Assembly: GCA_006176705.1 (NCBI GenBank) | Contig: QRFJ01002118.1 | Location: 186,001 to 250,000, forward strand | Length of the DNA stretch: 64,000 nucleotides | DNA from: Cocos nucifera | Taxonomy: Eukaryota; Streptophyta; Magnoliopsida; Arecales; Arecaceae | Direction: 5' to 3' | Shown: one piece after another, positions 22,238 to 34,500 of the stretch | Position numbering within the stretch: the first letter of the stretch is position 1 | Layout of the letters: every line of letters begins with the position of its first letter | The notes under the pieces: generated by a model | What the model saw: only the letters and a program-made list of their open reading frames with translations | What the model was told of the DNA's origin: nothing | Databases searched by the model: none | Program-made: the position numbers and the translations under genes

Positions 22238-23930
22238 GGTTGCAGTTCTTTGGATTTATTTTAGATCTATTTTTTTTTTATATTTTATTTGATATTAAAA
22301 AGTTTTAGATGTCACACCAAATTTAATTAGATTTAAAATTAAAAAATTAAAATTAAATCATTTAGATCTAATATATATGAGATGCATGACTAGATTGGGA
22401 ATAGAATAGTTCTATGTATAGTCTAGTATAATCATGTTGTGTTATTTTGATTAAATATAATTTTAGATCTATTTAATTTTTATTTTTTTAATATTATAAT
22501 TATTATAATTAAATCTAAAAAATAGAAAATAAAGTTTTTAAATTTTAATTTATTCATATGTGATATGAAAAGATGCATGTTTAGACTAGTTGTAGAATAG
22601 TTCTACAAATTATCTAGAATAGTTTTATTTTGATATGATCAAATTTAAATCTATTTTTTAGATATTATATATGATATTTTATATCTAAAAAATATGCATG
22701 TTTAATTTAGTGCTGATATATGAGATGTATGCAAAATATGTATTACTTAGATCATTAATTATGTATGTGATATATGATCTAGATCTAACTAGTTTTGTAG
22801 TTTCAATTATATTTTTGATTAAGGCGTTCTCCTTAGCCATCCGATCATAAGAATAAAATAGGATTTAAAAACCCTCTCTTTCCATTCGATGAGGTGTTCT
22901 TATAGTGTGTAGGGGTGCAGTGCGTTCATCCTTAATCAGAAATTAGAACTTATTTTCTACAAAACCCTAGATCATGAAACCCTGAGATTTTGATACATGT
23001 TTTTTATTTATGAACCCAAACTTAATTAAAAATTAAGATTATGAAACTAATTAGGTCTAAAATTAAGAATTTTCAAATCTAAGATATTTTCATAAAATTG
23101 GATTCGAGCTTGGATAGCTCAATTAGGTCTAGCGGTTGATCAAATCGAATCAAGAGTTGGTTAGGTGGGATCAAGAGTACTTAGAATTGACCAGCCTAAT
23201 AATTGTAAGTCTGGGTCAAGGTCGACTCATAGCCATATATGTCGATCTAATTAAGATCTAATTTGGCTCCATGGTTTGAGCCTGGATTGTAGGCTAACCC
23301 AATTAGTTCTGGTTCAATAATTTGGTATCTAAGGTAAGTTTGGCAGATACGATCGATTGATTTTTAATTGAAAGCTACTCGACCTGAATGCGTTCTTGTC
23401 GTGTTAATGGTATATCCCTTTCACTGGTCTCACTTACTTGGCCATTTGTGTTAACCTAGTTCTGATTTGAGGTGGTTAATAGTTCAAGCTAACCCATGCC
23501 ACTAGGCTTGTCATAACCATTATGACTGAGTCAAGTCAAAGAGACCAAAATTGAATCTCCCTAAGAAAAGATTAAGTCAATTGGTCTTTCACCATTGTAG
23601 ATGTGCGGGCCCTTCCCAGGGTTGATTGTTCTCGACTGGTTATAGTGGCTCAATTACACTGGAAAGATGCAACCACATCTATTAGACATTGGATGCTATG
23701 GATTGGAGGATGGGTTGGGCTCAATATTTTGGATACGGTGAGGGACTCAATCAGAAATCCAATTTATGCAAATGGTGGGTCTGACTTAGCTAAAGAGTGG
23801 ATCAATATTTTGGACATGATGAGATTCATGAATTAGAGATCAGGATTAGGTGCATCATGATTAGAGAATCATTGGATAAGAGTTGTCCACTCATCGATTG
23901 ACCCATCACCAATAACTATTAGGTGAGGTA
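22238..23930 (+). other. Element D leader, non-coding
   Basis: No coding sequence. It shares two conserved blocks with the leader of B and has a consensus donor AAG|GTAAGT at 23331-23339. It ends at the solo-LTR insertion. The leader resumes at 26218-26315 and then at 33742 after C2. Confidence 0.7.
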
Positions 23931-26212
23931 TGAAGGAAAAACCCTATTTTTCGAATCAGGTTCATTCAGATCTGATTTGATCAAGAGAAATATTTTAAAG
24001 ATTTTTCTCTTAGATCTAAATCAGATCTAAGACTCTTCAAATCTAACTTTTTGATCTGATAAAATAAAATAAAAATAAAAATAAATTAAATCTAATTTAA
24101 TTATACCTTTATTATGGGTAATTCTATTACCCTATGATAATCTCGATGTTTGCCTGAGGTTCTGCATGTAGCCATGCAAGCACCTGGCCTCTACTAGTAT
24201 CCACTCAGGCAAGATCTGGAGATCTTTTTTTTCTCAATCTATGCCCCAAAAATTAGATCTAGATCTGATCTTGAAGATCTTCAAAACATCTTTTGAAGAT
24301 TAGTTGTTGTCTCCTACAGCAGTGCTACCTTCTTTCTTTCCTATCACCTTTCTCTTGCTTGGATCGCACCAAACTCGAGCCCAAAGCCTCTTGGGCATGA
24401 AAAGGAGAGAGAGGATCAGAGGGTGGCATGGAGAAGGAGGGAGAGGGGCTATGTGGTGTGGCAAAGGGCAGAAACTCCAAATCCTAGGCGTAGATAGGGT
24501 TTATATAGATCCTACTGCGCCATGCAGTGCCACATCATCCCGACCAATCATGGCTTTTTATGCAATCAGATCTAAATCTAATTAATTGGATGACATCATC
24601 TGATCCAATCAGATTAGAGTCCATCACAAACCACCTTAGGTGGCACCAAGACTGGTCAAAGAAGACTCTTTGGTGCCACCTTAGTAGAAAGCATGAAGCA
24701 ACCTGGAGTCCCATCTGTATGGGACTCCAGGCATCATCCTCATTGGGAGCACGCCTCCCTAGGCATGCACCCCCTCTCTTTCTACTTATTAGTAGGGGAC
24801 AAAGCTCCATCTTCTCTCCTATGGGTGCATGACACATGGGCAGATGTCTAAGTGTCAAAGATCAACATTTGACCAAAGTCCAAAGTTAGCAGGTGACGAA
24901 AAAAGGGAAGTATTATCTCAAATTTATCTCATAAATTAAGATAACCCTTTTTTGATCTAGACAAGCTCCAGTCAGATCAGGTAAAAATTTCTGAGTGAGT
25001 CCAAAAATATTTAGCTCAGTTGAGACAACTTTTAATGATTGTTAAAGGAGAATATCAGGCTCAATCGTGTGCTAGCATGATTTTCTTGAACCTAATTGAA
25101 TCTTATTCAAATCAATTGAATTGGATTAGTCCAATTGATAATATTCAGATCTAAACCCTTGTTTGTGTGACCTAGTTAGGTTCAATTTCATATGATAATG
25201 AGATATGTCATGATCTCTATCATCGACATCATCAAAACATCTTTCGATGGATCAGAACTTTTCTGATTTAGATAACTAGTACGATCGATCATCCAAATTA
25301 TTCTAATTGCTCTCAAAATCTACCAGTGACACCTAGCAGCATATGGTGGCAATCCATCAGAACTAAAAATGAACCTCTCGATGAAGTTACCTATGTGATT
25401 AAGTTTCTCTATCTTAAGCTCTGATCAGATTAGGATTAAGGTGATCTCGTCAAACCCTAATTTCTGTCATATAAATTAATCATTCGATTCAAGTCTAACA
25501 TGAAAATCCTAATAGAAACTCTTTCTATTATTTCACTCTACCATGGCCATGGGCTTATGGACTTGATTCTCATGATCATCATAGGGTTGGTCCTCATCTA
25601 CCGAGGTAGATAGATCCCCTATTGGTGCAATCCAATTCCTATAATGAACATGCTATAGCCAACATACACCTCAGAATTTCAAATGGCTAGGAGATCGAGT
25701 TATGCTATAGTCAAACTATAACACCCTCAAGGTGAACTGCCGATGCACCTCAAGTCAAAGAACCAGACACACCACTGTAGCTTCGAGCCAGTCATTGACG
25801 AGAAGGTAGACTTCCTCATGACTGCTCGAGGTGGTCACGCTCAGTGCCCTCATTCTCTAGCGAGTACCTATACTCTCGCTTCGGTGTCTCTACACCATAG
25901 ACTCAAGACTCATCTACCCTAAAGAAGCAATCATACACCAACCTTCCAGATCAATCACCATCCTTATGATAATCCTATGGTCGGAAATATTTTATGAGTC
26001 AATAATGAAAATTCATGTCTTAAATTTTTAACTCTTGAAAATATGAACTATCATTACCATTAACTCAAGGGATGTATCACAGACACTTTCAAATATACAC
26101 TGTGATAGAAAATAATCTATTTTATTATTTATAGTCAAAATTATAATTTTACCCTTAGATGTGTATTACAAGTGTTAGTCAATTTTGGCTTCTGGAGCAC
26201 ACATATCTAACA
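23931..26212 (-). mobile_element. Inverted solo LTR of the D/E family
   Basis: A complete 2.28 kb LTR in reverse orientation: read on the minus strand it starts TGTTAGATATGTGTGC at 26212 and ends TTTTTCCTTCA at 23931. Target duplications AGGTA (23926-23930) and AGGTG (26213-26217) flank it. The empty-site sequence is visible in F at about 50900 (AAATGAGGTGATGAGCC). It has no interior, so LTR-LTR recombination removed the coding part after insertion. Confidence 0.88.
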
Positions 26213-26315
26213 AGGTGGTGAGCCAATCGGTGGGACCGCACCATCCATTAGAAATTAATTGATCGTGAAGATTTTCGCATCTCTACCTAGGGAGTGTAGG
26301 GATTTGAGAAAATAG

Positions 26316-27256
26316 TGCGAGAATTTGTGAGGCTCCCATTACTTGGAAGGCCACAGGAAGAGTCAGGGGGTTGGCTCTGGAGATTTCAGGGGCTTGGTTA
26401 GTGCTTCAGAGACCTGGGATACAATGTGAAGCAAGAAACCAAAGTCGAAGAATCAAGACTGTAGAAAGAAAATTTTCTATAGGTTAGCTGGCTCAGTCCA
26501 AAACTGGGTCGGCTAAGTCTCAGTGCACAGATAAAATAGAGAGCTGTGCATTCGAGACTGCTGGCATGGCACAAAATTGGGCCAGCTCAGTTTTAGACTG
26601 AGCTGACCTAATGAAACTTAGCCAGCTTAGTGCTGAGATTGATCTAGCTCAGTGCGACTGAGCCGGCTCAGTGCGCGGGCAGAGTTACGCGAGGGTCTAT
26701 TTTGGGCTAGGATCTGGGTTGATCATAGGGGTTTTAAGGCCTGATTTGAGATGTCTTAAGGGGGCTAATTCATGTATGATTTGGGTCTAGATTCAGAAGA
26801 TGAGAGCATGGGAGACATGGGTGTACATGGTCTCGGTGAGTGCTTTCATGTATTGGGTTAGCCAGAGAGTCTTTTGTTGGACCTAATGGCTATATATAAA
26901 TACATAGGTTGTATTAGGGTTTCATTAATGCTATGGAATACAGACCTTTCTCCCTCAATTCTCTCTTCTTCTCTTCTCTCTAGAGTTGCTGCCCTAGTAT
27001 TCTTAAAGAAGCCCTAGAGAAGGGGGCATCTCCCTTAAGCCCAAGAAGAGAGGTGCCCCATCATAGATCTAGGTAGAGGATCAGTGGTTTGCTGTCCATA
27101 GAGAATGTCATAGGTTCCTTCAGATCCGTGCTAAAGATCAGGAGCTTCCGCAATATGGTATCGAGGCTTGTGATGCCAAGGATGATTGGCATTCGAGCGA
27201 TATCATGGAACATCAATTGGTATTAGGGAGAGATGATGCCAGTTGGTGCACTTACA
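26316..27256 (+). repeat. C2 5' LTR
   Basis: Starts TGCGAGAATTTG and ends GCACTTACA. It contains the only perfect 16-base palindrome ACTGAGCCGGCTCAGT seen here (26657-26672) within its array (26480-26680). PBS-like TTTGGTATTAAAGCC follows the LTR at 27257. Confidence 0.85.
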
Positions 27257-28299
27257 TTTGGTATTAAAGCCTAATGGTGCATGGAAGGGAAGGAGAAGTC
27301 GTACAAGTGAAATCAAAAATCTGCATAAGGATTCCATGGTATGTCTCAAATCTATCTTTGTTATTGCTGTGGTTTGGCCAATCGAGAGCAGCGAGTTGAA
27401 GGTGGAGGTTGAGAGGTTTAACGGAAAGAGATTTTCCTGGGGTGAAAGGATTTGGTGCATGATTTGCTGATCGGTCTTGGTGGAAAGGCCGGGGTCTACG
27501 ATGCTTATATGACAGGCAGGGAGCATTGGAGTGCTTCAGTAGCACTTTCTTGGAGATGTAGGGCAGAGAGAGGCTTGACGATGCAGTAGCCGAGAAAGGT
27601 ATCTCAGTAGAGAGCATCAGGATTCATTAGGAAGATGGACAGTATAGGACTGTTGAAGAGAGGTTTCCCAAGGGGTAATGGTCGAAGGAAGGCTGAGGAA
27701 GTGACTATACATCCTTCAGTGATGGAAAGATGAGAAAATAGTCGGAGATGTAATCAATGATTCAATCAGAGCATGAATTTGCGGAGCCTTGGAGTGATGG
27801 AGATGGATGATCCATGGAGGTCCAGTAGGTCAGGGCTGGATGGCTGTAGAGCGGCATAGAGATGAGTCAAAGAGAGCTGGAGTGCTGCAGGAGTGCTACC
27901 TTGAAGGCACAGGGGCTGACAAAGGCTCGACGGTGTAGCAGCTGAGGAGTGTATCTTAGCAGAGAGTGTCAGTGGTATCTCAGGGAGACCGGATGCAGGT
28001 CTCAGGGAGAGCCAAGGGATCTTAGGAAGCACCAAGAGGTCTCAGGCAGTAGGAAGTTTCATGGATCAGGTTTCTTCTACAGGAGCACTAGGGCGAGTCG
28101 CGATTTAGGTGGAGGATGGTTCTTCGAGCACAACTGAAGCGATAGCTGGTGTAGGGGCAGAAGAGAAGGATTAGGATGGAATTTTTTAGGATTCAGTCAC
28201 TAGATTCAGAAGAGTTGGATGAGCTCTTGGATTTCGAAGGTGCCCATGGGTTGTGGAGGTATCTAAGATGGCTTCGAAGAGGGCCGCAGAGTGCGGAGG
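27257..28299 (+). pseudogene. C2 interior, left part, with gag remnant
   Basis: Collinear with C1 13153-14180. A short gag-like stretch RFNGKRFSWG is readable at about 27414-27443, followed in another frame by KDLVHDLLIG, so a frameshift separates them. No other domain is seen. Confidence 0.55.
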
Positions 28300-28596
28300 T
28301 GTTAGATATATATGCCCTAGAAGCCAGAATTGGCTGACACTTGTAATACACTTTTAGGGGCAAAATTTTAATTTTGACTATAATCAATAAAATGGGTTAT
28401 TTTCTATCACATATGTGTATTTAGTGTCTGTGATACATCCTTTGAGTTAATAGTAATGATAATTCATATTTTCAAGAGTTGAAAATTTAAGACATGAATA
28501 ATCATTATTAACTCATAAAATGCTCCCGACAATCACTTCTCTTTAGTAGATGAGTCTTGAGTCTATGATATGGAGACACCGAAGTGAGAGTATAGG
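28300..28596 (+). repeat. E1 5' LTR, first 297 bp before the gap
   Basis: Matches the first 300 bp of the 3' LTR at 30057, with a small deletion in the ATGCTCCCGAC...CACTTCTC part. It ends in N. Confidence 0.8.
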
Positions 28597-29596
28597 NNNN
28601 NNNNNNNNNNNNNNNNNNNNNNNNNNNNNNNNNNNNNNNNNNNNNNNNNNNNNNNNNNNNNNNNNNNNNNNNNNNNNNNNNNNNNNNNNNNNNNNNNNNN
28701 NNNNNNNNNNNNNNNNNNNNNNNNNNNNNNNNNNNNNNNNNNNNNNNNNNNNNNNNNNNNNNNNNNNNNNNNNNNNNNNNNNNNNNNNNNNNNNNNNNNN
28801 NNNNNNNNNNNNNNNNNNNNNNNNNNNNNNNNNNNNNNNNNNNNNNNNNNNNNNNNNNNNNNNNNNNNNNNNNNNNNNNNNNNNNNNNNNNNNNNNNNNN
28901 NNNNNNNNNNNNNNNNNNNNNNNNNNNNNNNNNNNNNNNNNNNNNNNNNNNNNNNNNNNNNNNNNNNNNNNNNNNNNNNNNNNNNNNNNNNNNNNNNNNN
29001 NNNNNNNNNNNNNNNNNNNNNNNNNNNNNNNNNNNNNNNNNNNNNNNNNNNNNNNNNNNNNNNNNNNNNNNNNNNNNNNNNNNNNNNNNNNNNNNNNNNN
29101 NNNNNNNNNNNNNNNNNNNNNNNNNNNNNNNNNNNNNNNNNNNNNNNNNNNNNNNNNNNNNNNNNNNNNNNNNNNNNNNNNNNNNNNNNNNNNNNNNNNN
29201 NNNNNNNNNNNNNNNNNNNNNNNNNNNNNNNNNNNNNNNNNNNNNNNNNNNNNNNNNNNNNNNNNNNNNNNNNNNNNNNNNNNNNNNNNNNNNNNNNNNN
29301 NNNNNNNNNNNNNNNNNNNNNNNNNNNNNNNNNNNNNNNNNNNNNNNNNNNNNNNNNNNNNNNNNNNNNNNNNNNNNNNNNNNNNNNNNNNNNNNNNNNN
29401 NNNNNNNNNNNNNNNNNNNNNNNNNNNNNNNNNNNNNNNNNNNNNNNNNNNNNNNNNNNNNNNNNNNNNNNNNNNNNNNNNNNNNNNNNNNNNNNNNNNN
29501 NNNNNNNNNNNNNNNNNNNNNNNNNNNNNNNNNNNNNNNNNNNNNNNNNNNNNNNNNNNNNNNNNNNNNNNNNNNNNNNNNNNNNNNNNNNNNNNN
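28597..29596. other. Assembly gap of exactly 1000 N
   Basis: Exactly 1000 Ns, a round placeholder that need not reflect the true distance. Any open frame spanning it is meaningless. Confidence 0.98.
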
Positions 29597-30042
29597 ATGT
29601 AGATGATCGAAAGTCGACATCTGGGAGTCTGTTTGTGTGCAATGGTGGTGCTGTCAGCTGGAAGAGTTTCAAGCAAACCGTGATAGCAGATTCCACCATG
29701 GAAGCAGAATATATCGCTGCATCAGAGGCTGCGAAGGAAGCATTCTGGTACAAGAAGTTTGCTGCAGAAATTGGAGTAATGCCATCAGATGCCATTCCTC
29801 TATACTGCGACAACAATGGCGCCATAGCCCTTGCTAAGGAGCCGAGGTCTCACCAGAAATCCAAGCACATTGAGCGGCGATACCACCTCATCCGCGATTA
29901 CCTCGAGAAGGGTTACGTCGAGGTCAAGAGAGTCAACTCCACAGATAATGTGGCAGACCCACTTACAAAGCCGTTGGGCCAGCAGAAGATCGAAGCCCAC
30001 CTTGAGATGATGGGACTTAGACTTGTAGCCAATTGGCTTTAG
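29597..30042 (+). CDS. E1 pol C-terminal fragment: RNase H domain
   Basis: An uninterrupted frame from the gap to TAG at 30040-30042. It reads DDRKSTSGSLF, ADSTMEAEYIAASEA, YCDNNGAIALAKEP and ends VADPLTKPLGQQ...LVANWL. The Glu of MEAEY and the Asp of YCDNN are kept; the first RNase H Asp lies in the gap. It is almost identical to F 54627-55068. RNase H degrades the RNA template during reverse transcription. Confidence 0.85.
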
Positions 30043-30056
30043 GACAAGTGGGAGAT

Positions 30057-32336
30057 TGTTAGATATATGTGCCCTAGAAGCCAGAATTGGCTGACACTTG
30101 TAATACACTTCTAGGGGCAAAATTATAATTTTGACTAAAATCAATAAAATGGGTTATTTTCTATCACATATGTGTATTTAGTGTCTGTGATACATCCTTT
30201 GAGTTAATGGTAATGATAATTCATATTTTCAAGAGTTGAAAATTTAAGACATGAATAATCATTATTAACTCATAAAATGCTCCCGACCATAGGATCATCA
30301 CGAGGATGGTGATTGATCCGGAAGGTTGGTGTACAATCGCTTCTCTTTAGTAGATGAGTCTTGAGTCTACGGTGTGGAGACACCGGAGCGAGAGTACAGA
30401 TACTCGTTAGAGAACGAGGGCACTGAGCGTGACCACCTCGAGTAGTCATTAGGAAGTCTACCTTCTCGTCAATGACTGACTCGATGCTGCAGTAGTGTGT
30501 CTGGTTCTTTGACCTGAGGTGCATCGGCAGTTCACCTTGAGGGTGTTATAGTTTGACTACACCATTAACTCGATCTCCTAGCCATATGGAACCCTGAGGT
30601 GTATGTTGGCTATAGCATGTTCATTGTAGGAACTGGATTGCATCAAGATGGAATCTATCTACCTCGGTGGTAGAGGAGCAGCCCTATGATGATCATGAGA
30701 ATCAAGTCCAGAAGCCCATGGCCATGGCAGAGTGAAATAATAGAAAGAGTTTCTATTTAGATTTTCACATCGGACTTGAATCGAATGATTACATCATATG
30801 ACAGAACTAGGGTTTGACGAGTTCACCTTAACCCTAATCTGATCGGGGCTCAAGATAGAAGAACTTAATCACACAGGTAGCTGCACCAAGAGGTTCGCAT
30901 TCAGCTCTGATGGGTTGCCACCATATACTGCTAGGTGTCACTGGTGGATTTTGGGAGCAATTAGAATGATTTAGATGATCGATCATTCTAGCTGTTCGAA
31001 TCAGAAGAGTTCTGATCCATCGAAAGGAGTTTCGATGATGTCGATGATAGAGATCATGACATATCCCATTACCATACAGAACTGAACCTAACTGGGTCAC
31101 ACAAACAAGGGTTTGAATCTGGTGATCATCAATTGAACTGATCTCCAGTTCAATTGATCTGAATGAGATTCAATTAGGTTCAAGAAAATCGTGCTAGCAC
31201 TCGATTGAACCTAACGTTCTTCTTTTACTATCATAAATAGTTGTCCTGACTGAGCCAAAGGAGTTTGTGCTCGATCAGAGGCCTTCACTTGGTCTGACTG
31301 GAGCCTGTCCAAGGTCAGAAAAGGGTTGTCTTATTTTGTAAGACAATACCTGCCATTTTTGGTCACCTGCCATTTCTCGTCCTTTGACTTTGGTCAAAAG
31401 TTGACCTTTGACTGGTCAAATGTTGACCATTGACACTTTGACTTCTGTCCACATGTCATGCACCTATTGGAGAGCTGGTGGGGGCTTGTCCCCCTGCCAG
31501 AACCTGGCAAGGAGGAGGGCGCACGCCACCCTTGGCGTGTGCCCAAGCTGGAGGCGCCCAGGAGTCCCTGTTGGATAGGGACTCCATCTCCTTTTTGGAT
31601 TCCGATTAGACTTCTCCTAAGAACCAAGTTTGACTGGTCTTAGGCACCATCTAAGGAGGAATCCAAGGGACTCTATTCCCACCAATCAGATTTAGATCTG
31701 ATTTCACAAAGGGTTGTGATTGGTTGGGAAGAAGAGGAGTTGGATCACGCATAGTCTATAAATAAGACCCTGCGCCCAACTCAAAGAGCATTGAAAAGAA
31801 TAAAATTCCCATGCCCCAAGGCTGCCTCTCTCCTCCTCCTCCATGCCAAGTCCATCTTCTCCCTCTCCTCTCCATGCCCAAAGTAGTTTGGGATCTTGGT
31901 TGGTGCAATCCAGATGAGAGAAAGGCGACAGAAAGCTAGAAGGCTGCGCTGCTGCAAAGGACAACTGCTGATCTTCGAAAGGTATTTTGAAGATCCTCCA
32001 AATCAGATTCCAGATCTAATTTTTGGAGATGTGATAGAGAAGAAGAGGATCTCCAGATCCAGCCTGAGTGGATACCGGTAGAGGCCAGGCACTTGCGTGG
32101 CTAGATCCAGAACCTTCCGCTGCTTACAGGATCATCAACGGATAATAGGATTACCCTACATCAAGGTAAATTAAATTTGATTTAATTTATCTAAATTTAT
32201 TTTAATTATTAAAATAATAAAATCAGATCTAAAATATCCCAGATCTGATTGGATCAAAGAGAAAAATTTTTGAAATATATCTCTTGATCCGATCAGATCT
32301 GAACGAACCTGGTTCGAAAAATCAGGATTTTCCTTC
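30057..32336 (+). repeat. E1 3' LTR
   Basis: Starts TGTTAGATATATG after polypurine CAAGTGGGAGAT. It carries a TATA box (TATAAATA at 31757-31764) and ends GGATTTTCCTTC, where the final A is lost at a rearranged junction. The first 560 bp are nearly identical to 55095-55650. Confidence 0.85.
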
Positions 32337-32793
32337 TTACTATCTGTTTCATCTGATTTAGTCAGACAAGAGCAGAGGGATGCAGAGGGAGGACCTATAT
32401 CCCAATACTAGTGTCGGGGCTGTACAGATCTAGGTGGAGAGGATTGTGCAGGAAGATAGGCATGGCTCTGAGGGGATAGTGTCAGGTGGAGCATCAGGAT
32501 ATGCGGCGAGTGCTGGTAAAGGAACGTTGCATGATCTCCAGAAAAATTTAGAAAAAGTGATGCAGCTGCTAAGCTGAATGGATCCTACAATTTCAAGGTG
32601 GTGCCAAGAAGCAAGCACAGATCTTCAGCGGTGGAGACAGTCATCCCAAAAGCCTCAAGGGTGCATAATAGTTGAAGAGGATCGACGGAGGTGATGTTTG
32701 CACAAGTGTTGTCAAGTGTGTAGGGATAGTGGGATCGTGCAGGAGGGCATTACTGAGGGATTTGCCAAGACTTGGGAGCACCAAGATGGAGAT
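32337..32793 (+). other. C2 interior, right part
   Basis: Collinear with C1 14366-14786: CAGAGGGATGCAG, then the tail TGGGAGCACCAAGATGGAGA before the LTR. Non-coding. Confidence 0.7.
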
Positions 32794-33736
32794 TGTGAGA
32801 ATTTATGGTGCTCCCAAGCCTTGGGAGGCCACAAGAGGAGTCAGGGGGTTGGCTTCGAAGATTTTAGAAGCTTGGTTGGTGCTTCGAAGATTTGGGACAC
32901 AAGGTGAAGCAAGAAACCAAAGTCGGAGATTCAAGACTGTAGAAAGAAGATTTTCTATTGGTTAGCCAGCTCAGTCCAAAATTGGGTCAGCTAAGTCTCA
33001 GTGCACAAAAAAAATAGAGAGCTATACATTCGAAACTGCTGGCATGACATAGAACTAGGCCGACTCAATTTTAGACTGAGCCAATCTAGTGAAACTTAGT
33101 CGGCTCAGTGCTGAGATTGAGCCAGCTCAGTGCTGAGACTGAGCCAACTCAATGCGTGGGCAGAGTTATGCAAGGATCTATTTTGGGCTAGGATCTGGGT
33201 TGATCCTAGGGGTCTTAAGGCCTGGTTTGAGAGGTCTTAAGGGGGCTAATTCATGTATGAGTTGGATCTAGATCTAGAGGACGAGAGCATGGGAGACATG
33301 GATGTACATGGGCTCAATGAGTGCTTTCATATATTGGGTTAGTCAAAGAGTCTTTGGTTGGGCCTAATGGCTATGTATAAATACATAGGTTGTATTAGGT
33401 TTCATTAATGCTATAGAATACAGACCTTTCTCTCTCAATTCTCTCTTCTTCTCTTCTCTCTAGAGTTCTCGCCCTAGTATTCTTGAAGAAGCCCTAGAGA
33501 AGAGGGTGTCTCCCTTAAGCCCAAGGAGGGAGGCACCCCATCATAGATCTGGGTGGAGGATCAGTGGTTTGCTACCCATAGAGAATGTCACAGGTTCCTT
33601 CAGATCCATGCTAAAGATCAGGGGCTTCCATAATATGGTATCGGAGCTTATGATGCCTAGGATGATTAGTGTTCGAGCGATATCATGGAACATCAATTGG
33701 TATCAGGTAGAGGTGATGCTAGTTTGTGCACTTATA
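32794..33736 (+). repeat. C2 3' LTR
   Basis: Starts TGTGAGAATTTATGG and ends GTGCACTTATA (C changed to T). Palindrome array at 32960-33160, TATA box at about 33376. Confidence 0.85.
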
Positions 33737-33741
33737 AATAG

Positions 33742-34500
33742 TGGGAGCCTAATTTATTTAAAAATAAAATTTTTAAATAAATTGATTAAGTCTAATTACA
33801 AAATCTAACTAGAAACTTTGACTCTCTATAGAAAAATATCTACATCTAACCCACTAGCCCGTATCCTGGACACCCATAGACTGATCGGATCCAACTTCAA
33901 AGATTGGCTCTGAAACTTCAAAATTATTTTGGATTTCGAGAAGTTGACTCATGTGTTGGAACAGGATCCTTCCACTTTACCAGCCTATCCATCTGCTAAT
34001 CAAAGAGCATCTCTAGAGAAGTGGATGGATGGTGATAACAAAGCCAGGTATTACATGTTGGGCTCGATGTTTGATGAGCTCCAGCACCAACATGAAGATA
34101 ATAAGACTAGCCACCAAATGTTGGCTCACTTGCAAGAGTTGTTTGGTGAACAAAGTCGCATAGCCAAATATCAAGTCACTAGAAGACATTTTAAGGCTCA
34201 AATCCATGATGGACAGTCGGTCCAAGATCATTGTCTGATGATGATCAAGGACTTAGAAGAGCTTGAGAAGCTTGGTGTTAAGTTGGACAAGGATTTATAG
34301 ATTGATATAATTCTGTAATTCTTGACTGATGCATACGGATAGTTCATCATGAACTTCCATATGCATAAACTACAGAATACTCTGATAGAACTTATGAATA
34401 TGCTAGTTACTGCTGAGCTTTTTATGAAAGGTTCTAAAGGCTCAGTACTTGCTGTGGAGCAGACTTCTTCCAAGAAAAATATTTTGAAAAGAAGAAAAAG
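33742..34500 (+). pseudogene. Element D gag, broken
   Basis: A copia gag resumes after C2. RILDTHRLIGSNFKDWL (about 33855-33910) is the standard N-terminal gag motif, followed by TAG for an expected residue and then an open frame 33929-34300 (MLGSMFDELQHQHED, LKDLEELEKLG-like helix). TAG at 34298-34300 replaces a CAG codon still present in F. The frame has no ATG near its start, so initiation may depend on splicing or an upstream codon. The downstream part runs on to about 34500 with further stops. Confidence 0.8.

Larger units (their letters stand above)
28300..32336 (+). mobile_element. Ty1/copia element E1, inserted in C2, with assembly gap
   Basis: The 5' LTR start is TGTTAGATATATATGCC at 28300; the 3' LTR is 30057 to about 32336. 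Only the RNase H end of pol is assembled. The gap hides nearly all of the 5' LTR, gag and pol, so the real length is unknown. The left flank is GGAGG; no matching target duplication is found on the right, where the C2 sequence is also deleted. Confidence 0.82.
26316..33736 (+). mobile_element. Non-autonomous LTR retrotransposon C2, inserted in D
   Basis: Same family as C1: LTRs at 26316-27256 and 32794-33736, with a perfect target duplication AATAG (26311-26315 and 33737-33741). Its interior was split by E1. At the right-hand junction with E1 some 180 bp present in C1 (roughly 14185-14365) is missing. Confidence 0.88.

Noticed and set aside
24304..24858. Open frames of about 90-107 codons on both strands
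   Set aside because: They lie inside the inverted solo LTR and have no domain; chance frames in its GC-richer promoter part.
28508..29825. Several 350-420 codon open frames spanning 28508-29825
   Set aside because: They run through the 1000-N gap, so their length is an artefact; only 29597-30042 plus has real coding content.
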